A stretch of DNA of 57,416 bases, from positions 1 to 57,416 of the forward strand of contig ONLX01000105.1 in the NCBI GenBank assembly GCA_900318765.1. Direction: 5' to 3'. Below, piece by piece: positions 16,468 to 26,942 of the stretch (the first letter of the stretch is position 1; every line of letters starts with the position of its first letter). Both the position numbers and the translations under genes were made by a program. The notes below the pieces were generated by a model. That model saw only the letters and a list, made by a program, of their open reading frames with translations, was not told the DNA's origin and searched no databases. The DNA comes from an uncultured Eubacteriales bacterium. Its GTDB lineage: Bacteria; Bacillota; Clostridia; Christensenellales; CAG-138.

Positions 16468-18147
16468 TTGCTCAATCGTTTGAAAATCCATAATGTTGCG
16501 CTGATAGATAAGTCCGATATCGAGTTCGATGCGGGCTTTTCTGCATTGACGGGTGAAACCGGTGCAGGAAAATCCATTCTGATTGAATCGGTAGGCTTCA
16601 TTCTCGGCGATCGTGCCAGTCGGGACAGCATTCGTACGGGCGCAGCCAAGGCGTCGGTTGAAGCGGAGTTCACGCTCAGTGAGGATTCTCCCGCGTTGGC
16701 GTTCTTACGGGATCGCGCTTTGGAAGACGAGCTGTCGCTGGTCGTATACCGGGAGCTCTCCGTCAACGGTCGGAACGTGTGCCGTATCAACGGAACCATG
16801 GTGTCCGCTTCCGAACTGAAGGACCTCGGAACGCTTTTGGTGGATCTTCACGGTCAGCATGCGCATCAATCGCTGCTTGATGCGACGACGCATCTGAGAT
16901 TGATCGATGCGTTTTCCAAGGATCCGGCGCATCTGATCGATCGCCTCGAACAGACCCGTGCAGAAGCTTTACGGCTGCAGCGGGAGTGGAAGCAGCTGCA
17001 ATCGTCCCTGTCACAGCGGATGCAGCGGATCGATATGCTCCGGTTCCAAAAAGCGGAGATCGATCGCTTTGATCCCAGAGACGGCGAGGAAGAGGAGCTC
17101 GATACACGGCGGAACGTTCTGCAGAATGCTGAAACGATCACGGACGGGCTCAATACCTCCTATGATGCGATTTTCGGGGACGGTGGTGTGCTTGCGAGCC
17201 TGTCCGAAGCGAAGACTTCCTTGTCGAAAATCGGAAGATACGATTCCGCTTACGCCGACCTTGCAAACAAGACGGAAGAAGCATACTATGAATTGGAAGA
17301 TGTTGCGTATGCGCTTCGCGATGCACGCTCTTCGTTCTCCTATGATCCGGAGGAACTCGATCGGATCGAAAGCCGCCTTGCTGCGCTGCAGAATCTGAAA
17401 CGGAAATACGGTGCGTCCATCCGGGAAATTCTTGCGTATCGCGATCGCATTGCGGAAGAACTCGAGCTGCTTTTGGACGGTGATCAGCAAGCGGAAGCCA
17501 AAGAGCAGGCATTTCGGAAGGCGTGCGCGGAATTCGAGTCGATCGCAATCGCGCTGTCCAAGCAGAGAAAAGAGGCGGCGCAGAAGCTGTGTGAAATTGT
17601 TCTGAAGCAAATGCAGGATATGGGAATGCCAGGCGCGCGGTTTGAAACGTCGTTCCGAGAGGTCCCCGCATCGCAGCTGTCGGAAACCGGAATCGACGAA
17701 GCGGAATTCCTGCTCTCGGCAAACCGGGGCGAACCGGTCAAACCGCTGGCCAAGGTCGCGTCCGGCGGCGAAATATCCCGCATCATGCTTGCTCTGAAAA
17801 TTGCGCTGTCTGACGCAGATCGTATCGACACGATGATCTTTGATGAAATCGATACCGGAATTTCCGGATTGATTGCCAATACGGTTGCGAAGAAAATGCG
17901 TGAGCTTTCTAAACGGCGGCAGGTACTTTGCGTCACGCATTTGCCGCAGATCGCCGCACATGCCGATGTGCAGTACGTTGTCAACAAGATTTCCGACGAG
18001 ACTTCCACGCGCAGCAGCACGCATCGGCTGTCGGAGGAAGAACGCCCTGCCGAGCTTGCGCGGATCATGGGGAGCAAAATGGACGATGCGGAAGCCATTG
18101 CGCATGCAAAACGGCTTCTTTCGGAAGCGAAACAGAACAACGGATAA
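16468..18147 (+). CDS. recN: DNA repair protein RecN
   Basis: 559 residues, SMC-like. The Walker A GETGAGKS is at residues 29-36, long coiled coils fill the middle, and the signature KVASGGEISRIMLALK is followed by Walker B TMIFDEIDTGISG and LCVTHLPQIAAHAD. RecN acts early in double-strand-break repair. The start is TTG 16468, seven bases after CGGAGGA, and the N-terminus MLNRLKIHNVALID fits the family. Located 12 bases after argR. Confidence 0.96.
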   Translation: MLNRLKIHNVALIDKSDIEFDAGFSALTGETGAGKSILIESVGFILGDRASRDSIRTGAAKASVEAEFTLSEDSPALAFLRDRALEDELSLVVYRELSVNGRNVCRINGTMVSASELKDLGTLLVDLHGQHAHQSLLDATTHLRLIDAFSKDPAHLIDRLEQTRAEALRLQREWKQLQSSLSQRMQRIDMLRFQKAEIDRFDPRDGEEEELDTRRNVLQNAETITDGLNTSYDAIFGDGGVLASLSEAKTSLSKIGRYDSAYADLANKTEEAYYELEDVAYALRDARSSFSYDPEELDRIESRLAALQNLKRKYGASIREILAYRDRIAEELELLLDGDQQAEAKEQAFRKACAEFESIAIALSKQRKEAAQKLCEIVLKQMQDMGMPGARFETSFREVPASQLSETGIDEAEFLLSANRGEPVKPLAKVASGGEISRIMLALKIALSDADRIDTMIFDEIDTGISGLIANTVAKKMRELSKRRQVLCVTHLPQIAAHADVQYVVNKISDETSTRSSTHRLSEEERPAELARIMGSKMDDAEAIAHAKRLLSEAKQNNG

Positions 18148-18168
18148 TCATCGTATCGGAGGGAATCT

Positions 18169-18807
18169 ATGGAATCCGGCTTTTCGGAGAGAACGCTTTC
18201 TGCTTTTTTGGGGGATCTCGGCTCCAATAGTCCGGCACCGGGCGGCGGAGCGGCGGCAGGGGTATCCGGTGCACTCGGCGCGGCACTTGGAAAAATGGTT
18301 GCCGAATTGACCTTAGGAAAGCAAAAATATGCCGCATATTCGGAAACAGCACAGAATGCTTCTGAGGCGTTGACTCCGTTGATCGAACGGTTTTCCTTGC
18401 TTGCCGATGACGATGCGAAAGCCTATTTGGGGTATCGAAACGCACTTGCGCTTCCGAAAGCATCGGAAGAGGAACAACTCGCTCGTAAAGCGGCGATGCA
18501 GATTGCAATTCATTATGCGACGGAAGTACCATGCCGGGTCATTGCAGCAGGGATGGAAACGATCGTCATTTTGGAGCAGCTCTGCGGAAACAGCAACCCG
18601 ACGTGTTCGGGCGATCTGGCGGCAGCTGCCGCAGAGATTGCTGCTGCCGGGAAGATCGCATGGCTGAATGTGCTGGCCAATCTTCCCTATTTCTCGGATC
18701 GGGCGGAAGCACAAACGATCTGTGCGAAACAAAAAGCAACCTTGACTGCGCTGTGCGATCGATGCGAGCGCTTATATGATACCATCGCTGCGGACTTGGA
18801 AGCGTAG
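18169..18807 (+). CDS. Cyclodeaminase/cyclohydrolase family protein (FchA-like)
   Basis: 212 residues, helical. The glycine-rich segment SPAPGGGAAAGVSGALGAALGKMV at about residues 20-43 is the folate-binding signature of formiminotetrahydrofolate cyclodeaminase and methenyltetrahydrofolate cyclohydrolase (FchA). In Clostridia the free-standing 210-residue form usually acts as a methenyl-THF cyclohydrolase in one-carbon metabolism. Which reaction is catalysed here is an inference. CGGAGGG precedes the start. A terminator follows at 18831. Confidence 0.88.
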   Translation: MESGFSERTLSAFLGDLGSNSPAPGGGAAAGVSGALGAALGKMVAELTLGKQKYAAYSETAQNASEALTPLIERFSLLADDDAKAYLGYRNALALPKASEEEQLARKAAMQIAIHYATEVPCRVIAAGMETIVILEQLCGNSNPTCSGDLAAAAAEIAAAGKIAWLNVLANLPYFSDRAEAQTICAKQKATLTALCDRCERLYDTIAADLEA

Positions 18808-18830
18808 AATAGATCGATGATCCATTTGGG

Positions 18831-18881
18831 ATGCTTCGGCATGGGGCAATGCGCCTGTATGCCGGAGCATTTTTCTTTTTT
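18831..18881 (+). terminator. Rho-independent terminator after the cyclodeaminase gene
   Basis: ATGCTTCGGCAT (18831-18842) pairs with ATGCCGGAGCAT (18859-18870) with a single mismatch, followed by TTTTCTTTTTT (18871-18881). It isolates nadK-argR-recN from the heat-shock operon. Confidence 0.88.
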
Positions 18882-18921
18882 ATAGTTCACGGCGAGTTCA
18901 CATTCGCGCCGTTTTGTTTGC

Positions 18922-18950
18922 TTGACAGGTGGGCATAATCGTGGTATCTT
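18922..18950 (+). promoter_or_regulatory. Sigma-A promoter of the hrcA-dnaK operon
   Basis: Perfect TTGACA at 18922-18927, 17 bases, TATCTT at 18945-18950. Predicted transcription start near 18957, five bases before the CIRCE element. Confidence 0.85.
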
Positions 18951-18961
18951 AATCACGATGA

Positions 18962-18988
18962 TTAGCACTCGGGCAAAAGGAGTGCTAA
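18962..18988 (+). promoter_or_regulatory. CIRCE operator (HrcA binding site)
   Basis: A perfect 9-9-9 inverted repeat: TTAGCACTC (18962-18970), nine-base spacer, GAGTGCTAA (18980-18988), identical to the CIRCE consensus. It sits in the 5' leader directly before the AAAGGAG of hrcA, so HrcA would repress its own operon until heat or misfolded protein titrates the GroE system. Confidence 0.98.
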
Positions 18989-19004
18989 AGGAAAGGAGAT
19001 CGGG

Positions 19005-20039
19005 ATGGAACTGGATGAACGAAAACTGCAGATCCTGCGTGCCATCATCGATGAGTACATCCTTTCCGCAAGTCCGGTCGGATCGAAAGCAATTCGTCAA
19101 AGTGCTGAATTGAATTGGTCGCCGGCAACGATCCGGAACGAAATGGCGGATCTGGAAGCGCTCGGATATCTTGCACAGCCACATACGTCTGCCGGCCGGA
19201 TTCCGTCCGACAAGGCGTATCGCCTGTATGTGGATCAGATGCTTTCCCGTGCAGCGTTGAGCGAACAGGAGCAGACAATTCTGAATGGGTACTACCGCAG
19301 TCGGATTGACGGGATTGAATCCGTCCTCCGGTCAACTGCCAAGGCGCTCAGCGACATCACGCATTATACAGCGGTCGTAATGATGCCGGATATGGCGGTA
19401 AATCGCTTGCGCCACCTGCAGTTGGTTCCTTTGGCGGAAGGAAAAGCGCTTTCGGTGATCGTAACCGATGCCGGTGTTGCGCGCGATGCCGTGATCGATA
19501 TTCCGAAGGATATGACGCCTGTTGAGCTTGAAGAGCTCTCTCGTACGATCACGCAGCGCTGCTACAATTGCCGCATGACGATGGTTGCAGAGCGAATGAT
19601 TCATGAGATCGGCGCTGAGCTACAATCGCGCGGGGATTTTTTGAAAACGCTGCTTGCGCGGATTGAAGAGAACGCGCAGTCCGGAACGAATATGGTTGAG
19701 CTTTCCGGCACGCGCAATATGCTGCGCTATCCCGAATACAGCGATGTTGAGAAAGCAACCTCGTTTTTGGCTACGGTGGAACAGCGGGATGCCATGTATC
19801 GGATGCTTCGGAAGGCTTCGGATATGGAGTTTACGATCACAATCGGCAGTGAGAACGAGCAGGCAGGGCTGCAGGATTGCAGCGTGGTGACGGCGACCTA
19901 CCGCGTCAATGATATGCCGCTCGGAACGTTCGGTGTCATCGGACCGACTCGCATGGATTACAATCGCGTGATCAACGTATTGCAAGGTGTTCAACAGAAT
20001 CTTTCGATGATTCTGCAATCATTTTTAAAGGAGGACTGA
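19005..20039 (+). CDS. hrcA: Heat-inducible transcription repressor HrcA
   Basis: 344 residues. The N-terminal winged helix has LDERKLQILRAIIDEYILSASPVGSKAI and SPATIRNEMADLEALGYLAQPHTSAGRIPSDKAYRLYVD, both hallmark HrcA segments. The C-terminal part ends in GTFGVIGPTRMDYNRVINVLQGV. It binds the CIRCE element found just upstream, so autoregulation is directly supported. AAAGGAG at 18992-18998 sets the ATG at 19005. Confidence 0.98.
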   Translation: MELDERKLQILRAIIDEYILSASPVGSKAIRQSAELNWSPATIRNEMADLEALGYLAQPHTSAGRIPSDKAYRLYVDQMLSRAALSEQEQTILNGYYRSRIDGIESVLRSTAKALSDITHYTAVVMMPDMAVNRLRHLQLVPLAEGKALSVIVTDAGVARDAVIDIPKDMTPVELEELSRTITQRCYNCRMTMVAERMIHEIGAELQSRGDFLKTLLARIEENAQSGTNMVELSGTRNMLRYPEYSDVEKATSFLATVEQRDAMYRMLRKASDMEFTITIGSENEQAGLQDCSVVTATYRVNDMPLGTFGVIGPTRMDYNRVINVLQGVQQNLSMILQSFLKED

Positions 20040-20041
20040 AC

Positions 20042-20590
20042 GTGTCCAAGAAGAAAGACAATCATGAGCAGACGGCCGAGGCCGCGGTGGAAACACCGGA
20101 GACCGAAGCGCAGCAAACGTGTACGCTGACGGCAGAGGAGATGGAGGAGGCTCGCTCCCACATCGAATCGCTACAGAAGAAGCTGGACGAAACCGTCAAT
20201 CTGCTTCAACGCAATCAGGCGGACTTTGATAACTTCCGTCGGAGAAACGCTTCGGTTCGGGCGGACAGCTATGAGGAAGGCAGGCGGGACGTGATCACCG
20301 CGCTGCTTCCGATTCTGGATGATTTCGATCGCGTTGCGGGAACCGAATCCAAAGACGAGGCATGGGCAGAGGGCGTTCTGCTTGTTCATCGGAAACTGAC
20401 GGAGACGCTTCAGAAGGAAGGCCTTTCGGAAGTGGAAACCGACGGGGACTTTGATCCGAATCTGCACAATGCCGTAATGGCAGAGGCACAGGAGGGTGTT
20501 GATAAGGGAAAGATTCTGGCGGTGTTCCAAAAAGGATATCGCGTCAAAGACAAGATCGTGCGTCACAGCATGGTAAAAGTTTCGGAATAA
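20042..20590 (+). CDS. grpE: Nucleotide exchange factor GrpE
   Basis: 182 residues from GTG 20042 with a strong AAAGGAGG just upstream inside the end of hrcA. The acidic, low-complexity N-terminus precedes a long coiled coil (NLLQRNQADFDNFRRRNA) and the C-terminal beta domain with FDPNLHNAVMAEAQEGVDKGKILAVFQKGYRVKDKIVRHSMVKV. GrpE releases ADP from DnaK. Confidence 0.97.
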   Translation: MSKKKDNHEQTAEAAVETPETEAQQTCTLTAEEMEEARSHIESLQKKLDETVNLLQRNQADFDNFRRRNASVRADSYEEGRRDVITALLPILDDFDRVAGTESKDEAWAEGVLLVHRKLTETLQKEGLSEVETDGDFDPNLHNAVMAEAQEGVDKGKILAVFQKGYRVKDKIVRHSMVKVSE

Positions 20591-20607
20591 AAGCGAACCA
20601 TCGCTTT
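20590..20607 (+). other. Small stem-loop between grpE and dnaK
   Basis: AAAGCGA (20590-20596), loop ACCA, TCGCTTT (20601-20607): seven pairs beginning at the last base of the grpE stop codon. No T-run follows. A candidate mRNA processing or stability element ahead of dnaK. Confidence 0.4.
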
Positions 20608-20637
20608 GAAAAATATCAAAAGCAACTATCGATTTAG

Positions 20638-22473
<1,836 letters not shown>

Positions 22474-22511
22474 GTCAATTCGACTCGCAACGACATAAAC
22501 TATATGGAAAA

Positions 22512-22535
22512 CGGGCGGAGCATTCACTCCGCCCG
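22512..22535 (+). other. Perfect stem-loop between dnaK and dnaJ
   Basis: CGGGCGGAG (22512-22520), loop CATTCA, CTCCGCCCG (22527-22535): nine perfect, GC-rich pairs three bases before the dnaJ ribosome binding site GTGAGG. There is no T-run, so it is not a classic terminator. It could protect the dnaK mRNA 3' end or lower translation of dnaJ relative to dnaK. Confidence 0.65.
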
Positions 22536-22549
22536 ATGTGAGGTTCACA

Positions 22550-23671
22550 GTGGCGGATAAAAGAGATTATTACGAGGTGCTTGGCATCGGCAAAGATGCT
22601 TCGGATGCCGATATCAAAAGTGCATTTCGGAAGAAAGCCAAAACCTGCCATCCCGACTTGCATCCGGGCGATGCAGCAAAGGAAGCCGAGTTTAAAGAAT
22701 TGAATGAGGCGTATGAAGTGCTGTCCGACCCGGATAAGCGCGCAAAGTATGATCAATTCGGTCATGCGGCGTTTGATCCTTCGATGGGCGGAGGCGGAGC
22801 AAATCCGTTTACGGGCGCAGGGGATTTTGGTTTTGGAGATATTTTCAGCACGATCTTCGGCAATGGATTCGGCGGTTCCGGCGCGACGAGAAACGGTCCG
22901 ATGACGGGAGATGATCTTCGTTACAATCTGACGTTGACGTTTGAAGAAGCAGCGTTCGGATGCGAAAAGGAGATCGTAGTTTCGCGCGAAGAGATTTGCG
23001 AAACCTGCGGCGGAACCGGCGCCAAACCGGGAACGAAGCCGACCCGTTGTACAACCTGTGGCGGAACCGGTCAGGTTCGGCAGCAGAGCCAGTCGATTCT
23101 TGGCTCGTTTGTAACGACGCGTCCGTGTTCGGCGTGCCGCGGTACCGGCCAGATTATTACGGATCCCTGTCCGAACTGTAAGGGAAACGGAAGAATCAAG
23201 CAGAATAAGCGCTTGAAAGTTCGGGTACCGGCAGGCATCAATGACGGACAGACGCTCAGCAAGCGCGGCGAAGGAGAGGCGGGCTATAAGGGCGGTCCGC
23301 GTGGAAACCTGTATATCACGATTACGGTGCGTCCGCATAATCGATTTGAACGCCGCGGAGCGGATTTGCTGCTGAACATGAATATTCCGTATACGATCGC
23401 AGTTCTGGGCGGCGAGATTGTTGTTCCGACTTTGGATGGCCAGATCAAGTATTCGGTTCCCTCCGGAACACAGAACGGAACGACATTCCGCCTCAAGGAA
23501 CAAGGCGTGCAGCGATTGCAGCAGCCCGGAAAGGGCGACTTGTTTGTGACTGTTAACGTGGAGATTCCGAAACGCGTTTCCGATAGCGAGCGTCAGCTTT
23601 TGGAACAGCTTGCACAATTGCAGGGTGCCGCTACGGCGCAGAAAAGAAAAAAAGGACTGTTTAACCTATGA
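22550..23671 (+). CDS. dnaJ: Chaperone protein DnaJ (Hsp40)
   Basis: 373 residues from GTG 22550. The N-terminus MADKRDYYEVLG matches the family. GTG 22538, four codons earlier, is part of the ribosome binding site GTGAGG instead. The J domain carries HPD at 34-36. A Gly/Phe-rich linker follows. Four zinc-binding repeats are CETCGGTG, CTTCGGTG, CSACRGTG and CPNCKGNG. The C-terminal peptide-binding domain is complete. It stimulates DnaK ATPase. The final bases overlap bioY (ATGA at 23668-23671). Confidence 0.97.
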   Translation: MADKRDYYEVLGIGKDASDADIKSAFRKKAKTCHPDLHPGDAAKEAEFKELNEAYEVLSDPDKRAKYDQFGHAAFDPSMGGGGANPFTGAGDFGFGDIFSTIFGNGFGGSGATRNGPMTGDDLRYNLTLTFEEAAFGCEKEIVVSREEICETCGGTGAKPGTKPTRCTTCGGTGQVRQQSQSILGSFVTTRPCSACRGTGQIITDPCPNCKGNGRIKQNKRLKVRVPAGINDGQTLSKRGEGEAGYKGGPRGNLYITITVRPHNRFERRGADLLLNMNIPYTIAVLGGEIVVPTLDGQIKYSVPSGTQNGTTFRLKEQGVQRLQQPGKGDLFVTVNVEIPKRVSDSERQLLEQLAQLQGAATAQKRKKGLFNL

Positions 23672-24225
23672 CAAAACCAAAAACGAAACTGACAATTGGG
23701 CGGATGTCTCGTATTGCCGTCATGGCCGCGTTGCTGTGCGTTGCATCCCCATGGTCGATTCCTGCTGGCCCGATTCCGATTTCTCTTGCGACGCTTGTTG
23801 TCTATCTGACCGGAATTGTTCTCGGTTGGTTGGACGGTACGATTGCAGTCGCGGTTTATCTTTTGATCGGAGCGATCGGCGTACCGGTGTTTGCCGGACC
23901 GGCGGGCGGAATTCAAAAGCTGATTGGGGTGACCGGCGGGTATCTGCTGGGCTATCTACCCTGTGTAGCACTCACCGGTTTATTCGCGGATCTGTTCCCC
24001 TATAAGCGCGGTTGGACCATTGTCGGAATGGTTGCCGGTACGATCGTTCTCTATGCGATCGGAACGGTATGGTTCATGATACAGAGTCAGAGAGGGCTCG
24101 TGGATTCACTGACCCTGTGTGTTCTGCCATTCCTGCCGGGAGATGCTGCCAAGATCGCAGTATGCGTGTTGGTTGGCGTGCCGCTGAGGCGAAGCACCGA
24201 CAAACTGATCGGAAAAACGGCATAG
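23668..24225 (+). CDS. bioY: Biotin transporter BioY (ECF S component)
   Basis: 185 residues with about six hydrophobic helices and the BioY-type pattern SIPAGPIPISLATLVVYLTGIVLG followed by VYLLIGAIGVPVFAGPAGGIQKLIGVTGGYLLGY. BioY is the substrate-binding S component for biotin uptake, working with an ECF energising module (not in this window) or alone. Its start overlaps the dnaJ stop, which ties it to the heat-shock operon. No separate promoter, BirA-like operator or riboswitch is seen. A terminator follows. Confidence 0.94.
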   Translation: MTKPKTKLTIGRMSRIAVMAALLCVASPWSIPAGPIPISLATLVVYLTGIVLGWLDGTIAVAVYLLIGAIGVPVFAGPAGGIQKLIGVTGGYLLGYLPCVALTGLFADLFPYKRGWTIVGMVAGTIVLYAIGTVWFMIQSQRGLVDSLTLCVLPFLPGDAAKIAVCVLVGVPLRRSTDKLIGKTA

Positions 24226-24243
24226 AACTGAAAAAATGGGAGA

Positions 24244-24274
24244 GGCATTCCTTCTGGAATGTCTTTCTTTTCTT
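24244..24274 (+). terminator. Rho-independent terminator of the hrcA-bioY operon
   Basis: GGCATTCC (24244-24251), loop TTCT, GGAATGTC (24256-24263) with one G-U pair, then TTTCTTTTCTT. The T-run ends inside the -35 element of the next gene, so terminator and promoter are merged. Confidence 0.8.
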
Positions 24275-24301
24275 GCAAAAAAAAGAATTGTGTGGTATGG
24301 T
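24273..24301 (+). promoter_or_regulatory. Promoter of the DUF512 gene, leaderless geometry
   Basis: TTGCAA at 24273-24278, 17 bases, TATGGT at 24296-24301 preceded by TGG (extended -10). Six bases separate the -10 from ATG 24308, which would therefore be the transcript's first nucleotide. No Shine-Dalgarno sequence fits in the interval. Confidence 0.75.
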
Positions 24302-24307
24302 AATATC

Positions 24308-25615
24308 ATGAAGACTTATGTCCAGCCAATTACATTTGTTGCGCCGGGAACGCCTGCGGCGCGCTGCGGAATCTTATCGGGCGATGCGCTTCTTGCAATC
24401 AACGGGGAATCGGTCAAGGACCTGATTGATTACGAAAAGCTGACGTCCGAACGGATTCTGCATATCGACGTGTGCCGGGAAGGGCAAACGTTATCGTTCC
24501 GCGTCAAAAAGGATGAATATGAACCGTTGGGGTTGAGCTTTGAAACCTCGTTGATGAGCCGAATGCAGACGTGCAAGAATCATTGCGTCTTTTGCTTCAT
24601 CGATCAGATGCCCCGCGGGGTCCGTTCGAGCCTGCAGGTCAAGGACGATGATTGGCGCATGTCGTTTATTATGGGCAACTATGTGACTTTGACGAACGTA
24701 GACGATGAGGAATTCGATCGGATCCTGCGTCGCGGGGTCAGCCCGTTATATGTATCTGTTCATGCCATCGATCCCGGGGTTCGGACCCGGATTATGAAGA
24801 ATCCTACGGCAGGCCGTATCCTCGAACGTCTTGAAGCATTGAAAGCCGCCGGGCTTCGTTTTCATGCACAGATCGTGCTTTGTCCCGGAATCAACGATGG
24901 GGACGTGCTTGAGGATACGTTGACGGCGTTGGGGGATCTTTCGCCTGCAACGGCATCGGTTGCGATCGTTCCGGTCGGCGTTACAAAATTTCGGGAGAAG
25001 CTTGAGCATCTTGACACGTTTGATCGGGAAGGAAGCGCTGCTGTCATTCGTCAGGTGGAACGGTTTCAGGAACGGTTTTTCAATCAATTGGGAACCCGCC
25101 TTGTATTTCTGTCGGATGAATGGTATCTGAATGCAGGACTTCCGATTCCGCCGGAGGAATACTATGAGGACTATGGGCAGATCGAGAATGGCGTCGGAAT
25201 GCTCCGCATCTTCGCTACAGAGTTTTTGGATGCCCTTGCGGAACAGGAGCCGTTCAAAGAAGAGCTTCGGGTCAGCATGGCGGGCGGGACCGCAGCAGCA
25301 CCGTTCTTCTGGGATTTGTATCGTGCGTTGGACGCGTATCGGATCGTTTGGAAGCTTTACCCGATTCCGAATCGGTATTTCGGAGGAAATGTTCACGTCG
25401 GGGGGCTCGTCACCGGACAGGATCTGATTGACGAGCTGCAGGATAAACCGCTGGAAAAGACGCTTTTGATCCCGAGCAATATGCTGCGCGCAAAAGAAGA
25501 TGTCTTTCTGGACGGCATGACCGTGAAGGAACTGGAGAATCGGCTGAAGGTGCGGATCGTTTCCGTAGAAAACGGGGCGGATCTGGTGAAAAAACTGTTT
25601 GAGGGTAATCTATGA
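24308..25615 (+). CDS. DUF512 / radical-SAM-like protein with N-terminal PDZ-like domain
   Basis: 435 residues. Residues 1-65 look like a PDZ-type domain ([33 protein letters not shown]). Next, [11 protein letters not shown] at residues 89-99 gives a Cx3Cx2C radical-SAM cluster motif (C89, C93, C96). The rest matches the family annotated as DUF512-containing radical SAM protein, known from cyanobacteria and Clostridia. The substrate is unknown. It very often precedes der, as here. Start: ATG 24308. The longer in-frame ATG at 24236 would read through the terminator. Its mRNA appears to be leaderless. It overlaps der by ATGA. Confidence 0.88.
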   Translation: MKTYVQPITFVAPGTPAARCGILSGDALLAINGESVKDLIDYEKLTSERILHIDVCREGQTLSFRVKKDEYEPLGLSFETSLMSRMQTCKNHCVFCFIDQMPRGVRSSLQVKDDDWRMSFIMGNYVTLTNVDDEEFDRILRRGVSPLYVSVHAIDPGVRTRIMKNPTAGRILERLEALKAAGLRFHAQIVLCPGINDGDVLEDTLTALGDLSPATASVAIVPVGVTKFREKLEHLDTFDREGSAAVIRQVERFQERFFNQLGTRLVFLSDEWYLNAGLPIPPEEYYEDYGQIENGVGMLRIFATEFLDALAEQEPFKEELRVSMAGGTAAAPFFWDLYRALDAYRIVWKLYPIPNRYFGGNVHVGGLVTGQDLIDELQDKPLEKTLLIPSNMLRAKEDVFLDGMTVKELENRLKVRIVSVENGADLVKKLFEGNL

Positions 25616-26937
25616 CAAAACCGTTTGTAGCAATTGTCGGCAGACCCAACGTCGGAAAATCGACGTTGTTCAATCGACTGATCGGAAAACGACTTGCAAT
25701 CGTGGAGGATACGCCGGGCGTCACGCGTGACCGGATCTACGGAGACGCGGAGTGGCTGACCCATTCGTTTACGCTGATTGATACCGGCGGCATCGAACCT
25801 GCCAACGAGGATTTGATCGCTGTGCAGATGCGGCGCCAGGCTGAGATGGCAATCGAAACATGTGATGTCATCATTTTTCTGGTGGATGGAAGAGATGGCA
25901 TGACATCGGCGGATGAGGAAGTCGCCGCAATGCTCCGCAAGTCCAATAAGCCTGTGGTTCTCGGCGTCAATAAGCTTGATGCACCGCAGTTTCATGACGC
26001 GATTTATGACTTTTATGCCCTTGGACTCGGAGAGCCGATCATCGTTTCCGCAGGGCAGGGGATCGGCCTCGGTGATCTTTTGGATGCTGTCTGTTCGAAT
26101 TTTGATGCTGTGGAAGCAGAGGAAGACGCATCCGTGATCAATATTGCGGTTTGCGGAAGACCGAATGTCGGCAAATCTTCCCTTGTGAATGCGCTGCTCG
26201 GCGAACAGCGTGTGATCGTTTCGGATATCCCCGGAACTACACGGGATGCGATCGATACTCCTTTTGAACGGGACGGGCAGAAGTATGTCCTCGTTGATAC
26301 AGCGGGCATTCGCCGCAAGCGTGCTGTGGAGGACGCAACGATCGAGCGCTACAGCGTAATCCGATCCCTTGCGGCAGTGCGCAAGGCGGATGTGGTCCTG
26401 TTTGTTTGCGATGCAACGGAAGGACTGTCGGAACAGGATGTCAAGATCGCCGGGTATGTTCATGAAGAAGGGAAGCCGAGCGTTATTCTTGTCAACAAAT
26501 GGGATCTTGTTGAAAAAGATACCTATACGATCGAATCGTTCAAAAAGGATATGAACAGTTCGCTGAATTTCATGCCGTATGTCTCGTATCTGTTTATTTC
26601 GGCAAAAACGGGACAGCGCGTTCAGAAGGTATTGAACGCGGTCAACGAGGTGTATGCGCAGAGCATTCGCCGCATTCCGACGGGAACGCTGAACGATATT
26701 GTCAATGAAGCGATTTCCATGAACGAACCGCCCTCGCAAAACGGAAGACGATTGAAACTGTATTACGCAACACAGGTTTCGGTGCAACCGCCCACCTTTG
26801 TTGCCTTCGTCAATGACGCGTCGCTTGTGCATTTTTCCTATGAGCGATATTTGGAAAATTATTTCCGGAAATCGTTTGGCTTTGTCGGCACCCCGATTCG
26901 GATTTACTTTCGGAATCGTACAAAGGAGGATGAATAA
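25612..26937 (+). CDS. der: Ribosome biogenesis GTPase Der (EngA)
   Basis: 441 residues with two tandem GTPase domains. Domain 1 has [31 protein letters not shown] and NKLD. Domain 2 has [34 protein letters not shown] and NKWD. The C-terminal KH-like domain ends with [14 protein letters not shown]. Der acts in 50S subunit assembly. It overlaps the preceding gene by four bases. Confidence 0.98.
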   Translation: MTKPFVAIVGRPNVGKSTLFNRLIGKRLAIVEDTPGVTRDRIYGDAEWLTHSFTLIDTGGIEPANEDLIAVQMRRQAEMAIETCDVIIFLVDGRDGMTSADEEVAAMLRKSNKPVVLGVNKLDAPQFHDAIYDFYALGLGEPIIVSAGQGIGLGDLLDAVCSNFDAVEAEEDASVINIAVCGRPNVGKSSLVNALLGEQRVIVSDIPGTTRDAIDTPFERDGQKYVLVDTAGIRRKRAVEDATIERYSVIRSLAAVRKADVVLFVCDATEGLSEQDVKIAGYVHEEGKPSVILVNKWDLVEKDTYTIESFKKDMNSSLNFMPYVSYLFISAKTGQRVQKVLNAVNEVYAQSIRRIPTGTLNDIVNEAISMNEPPSQNGRRLKLYYATQVSVQPPTFVAFVNDASLVHFSYERYLENYFRKSFGFVGTPIRIYFRNRTKEDE

Positions 26938-26942
26938 ACAGC

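Noticed and set aside
17011..18105. A 364-codon minus-strand frame opposite recN.
   Set aside because: The plus frame has complete RecN motifs. The antisense translation has no recognisable domain.
18922..19113. A small plus-strand frame overlapping the hrcA promoter and CIRCE element.
   Set aside because: It would contain the operator and the hrcA ribosome binding site and has no start signal. The regulatory reading explains this region fully.
22475..23617. A 380-codon minus-strand frame opposite dnaJ.
   Set aside because: It mirrors a conserved DnaJ gene, shows no motif, and has no promoter or ribosome binding site of its own.
23600..23680. A biotin-responsive operator or riboswitch before bioY.
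   Set aside because: bioY starts inside dnaJ, so there is no leader. I find no BirA-like inverted repeat there.
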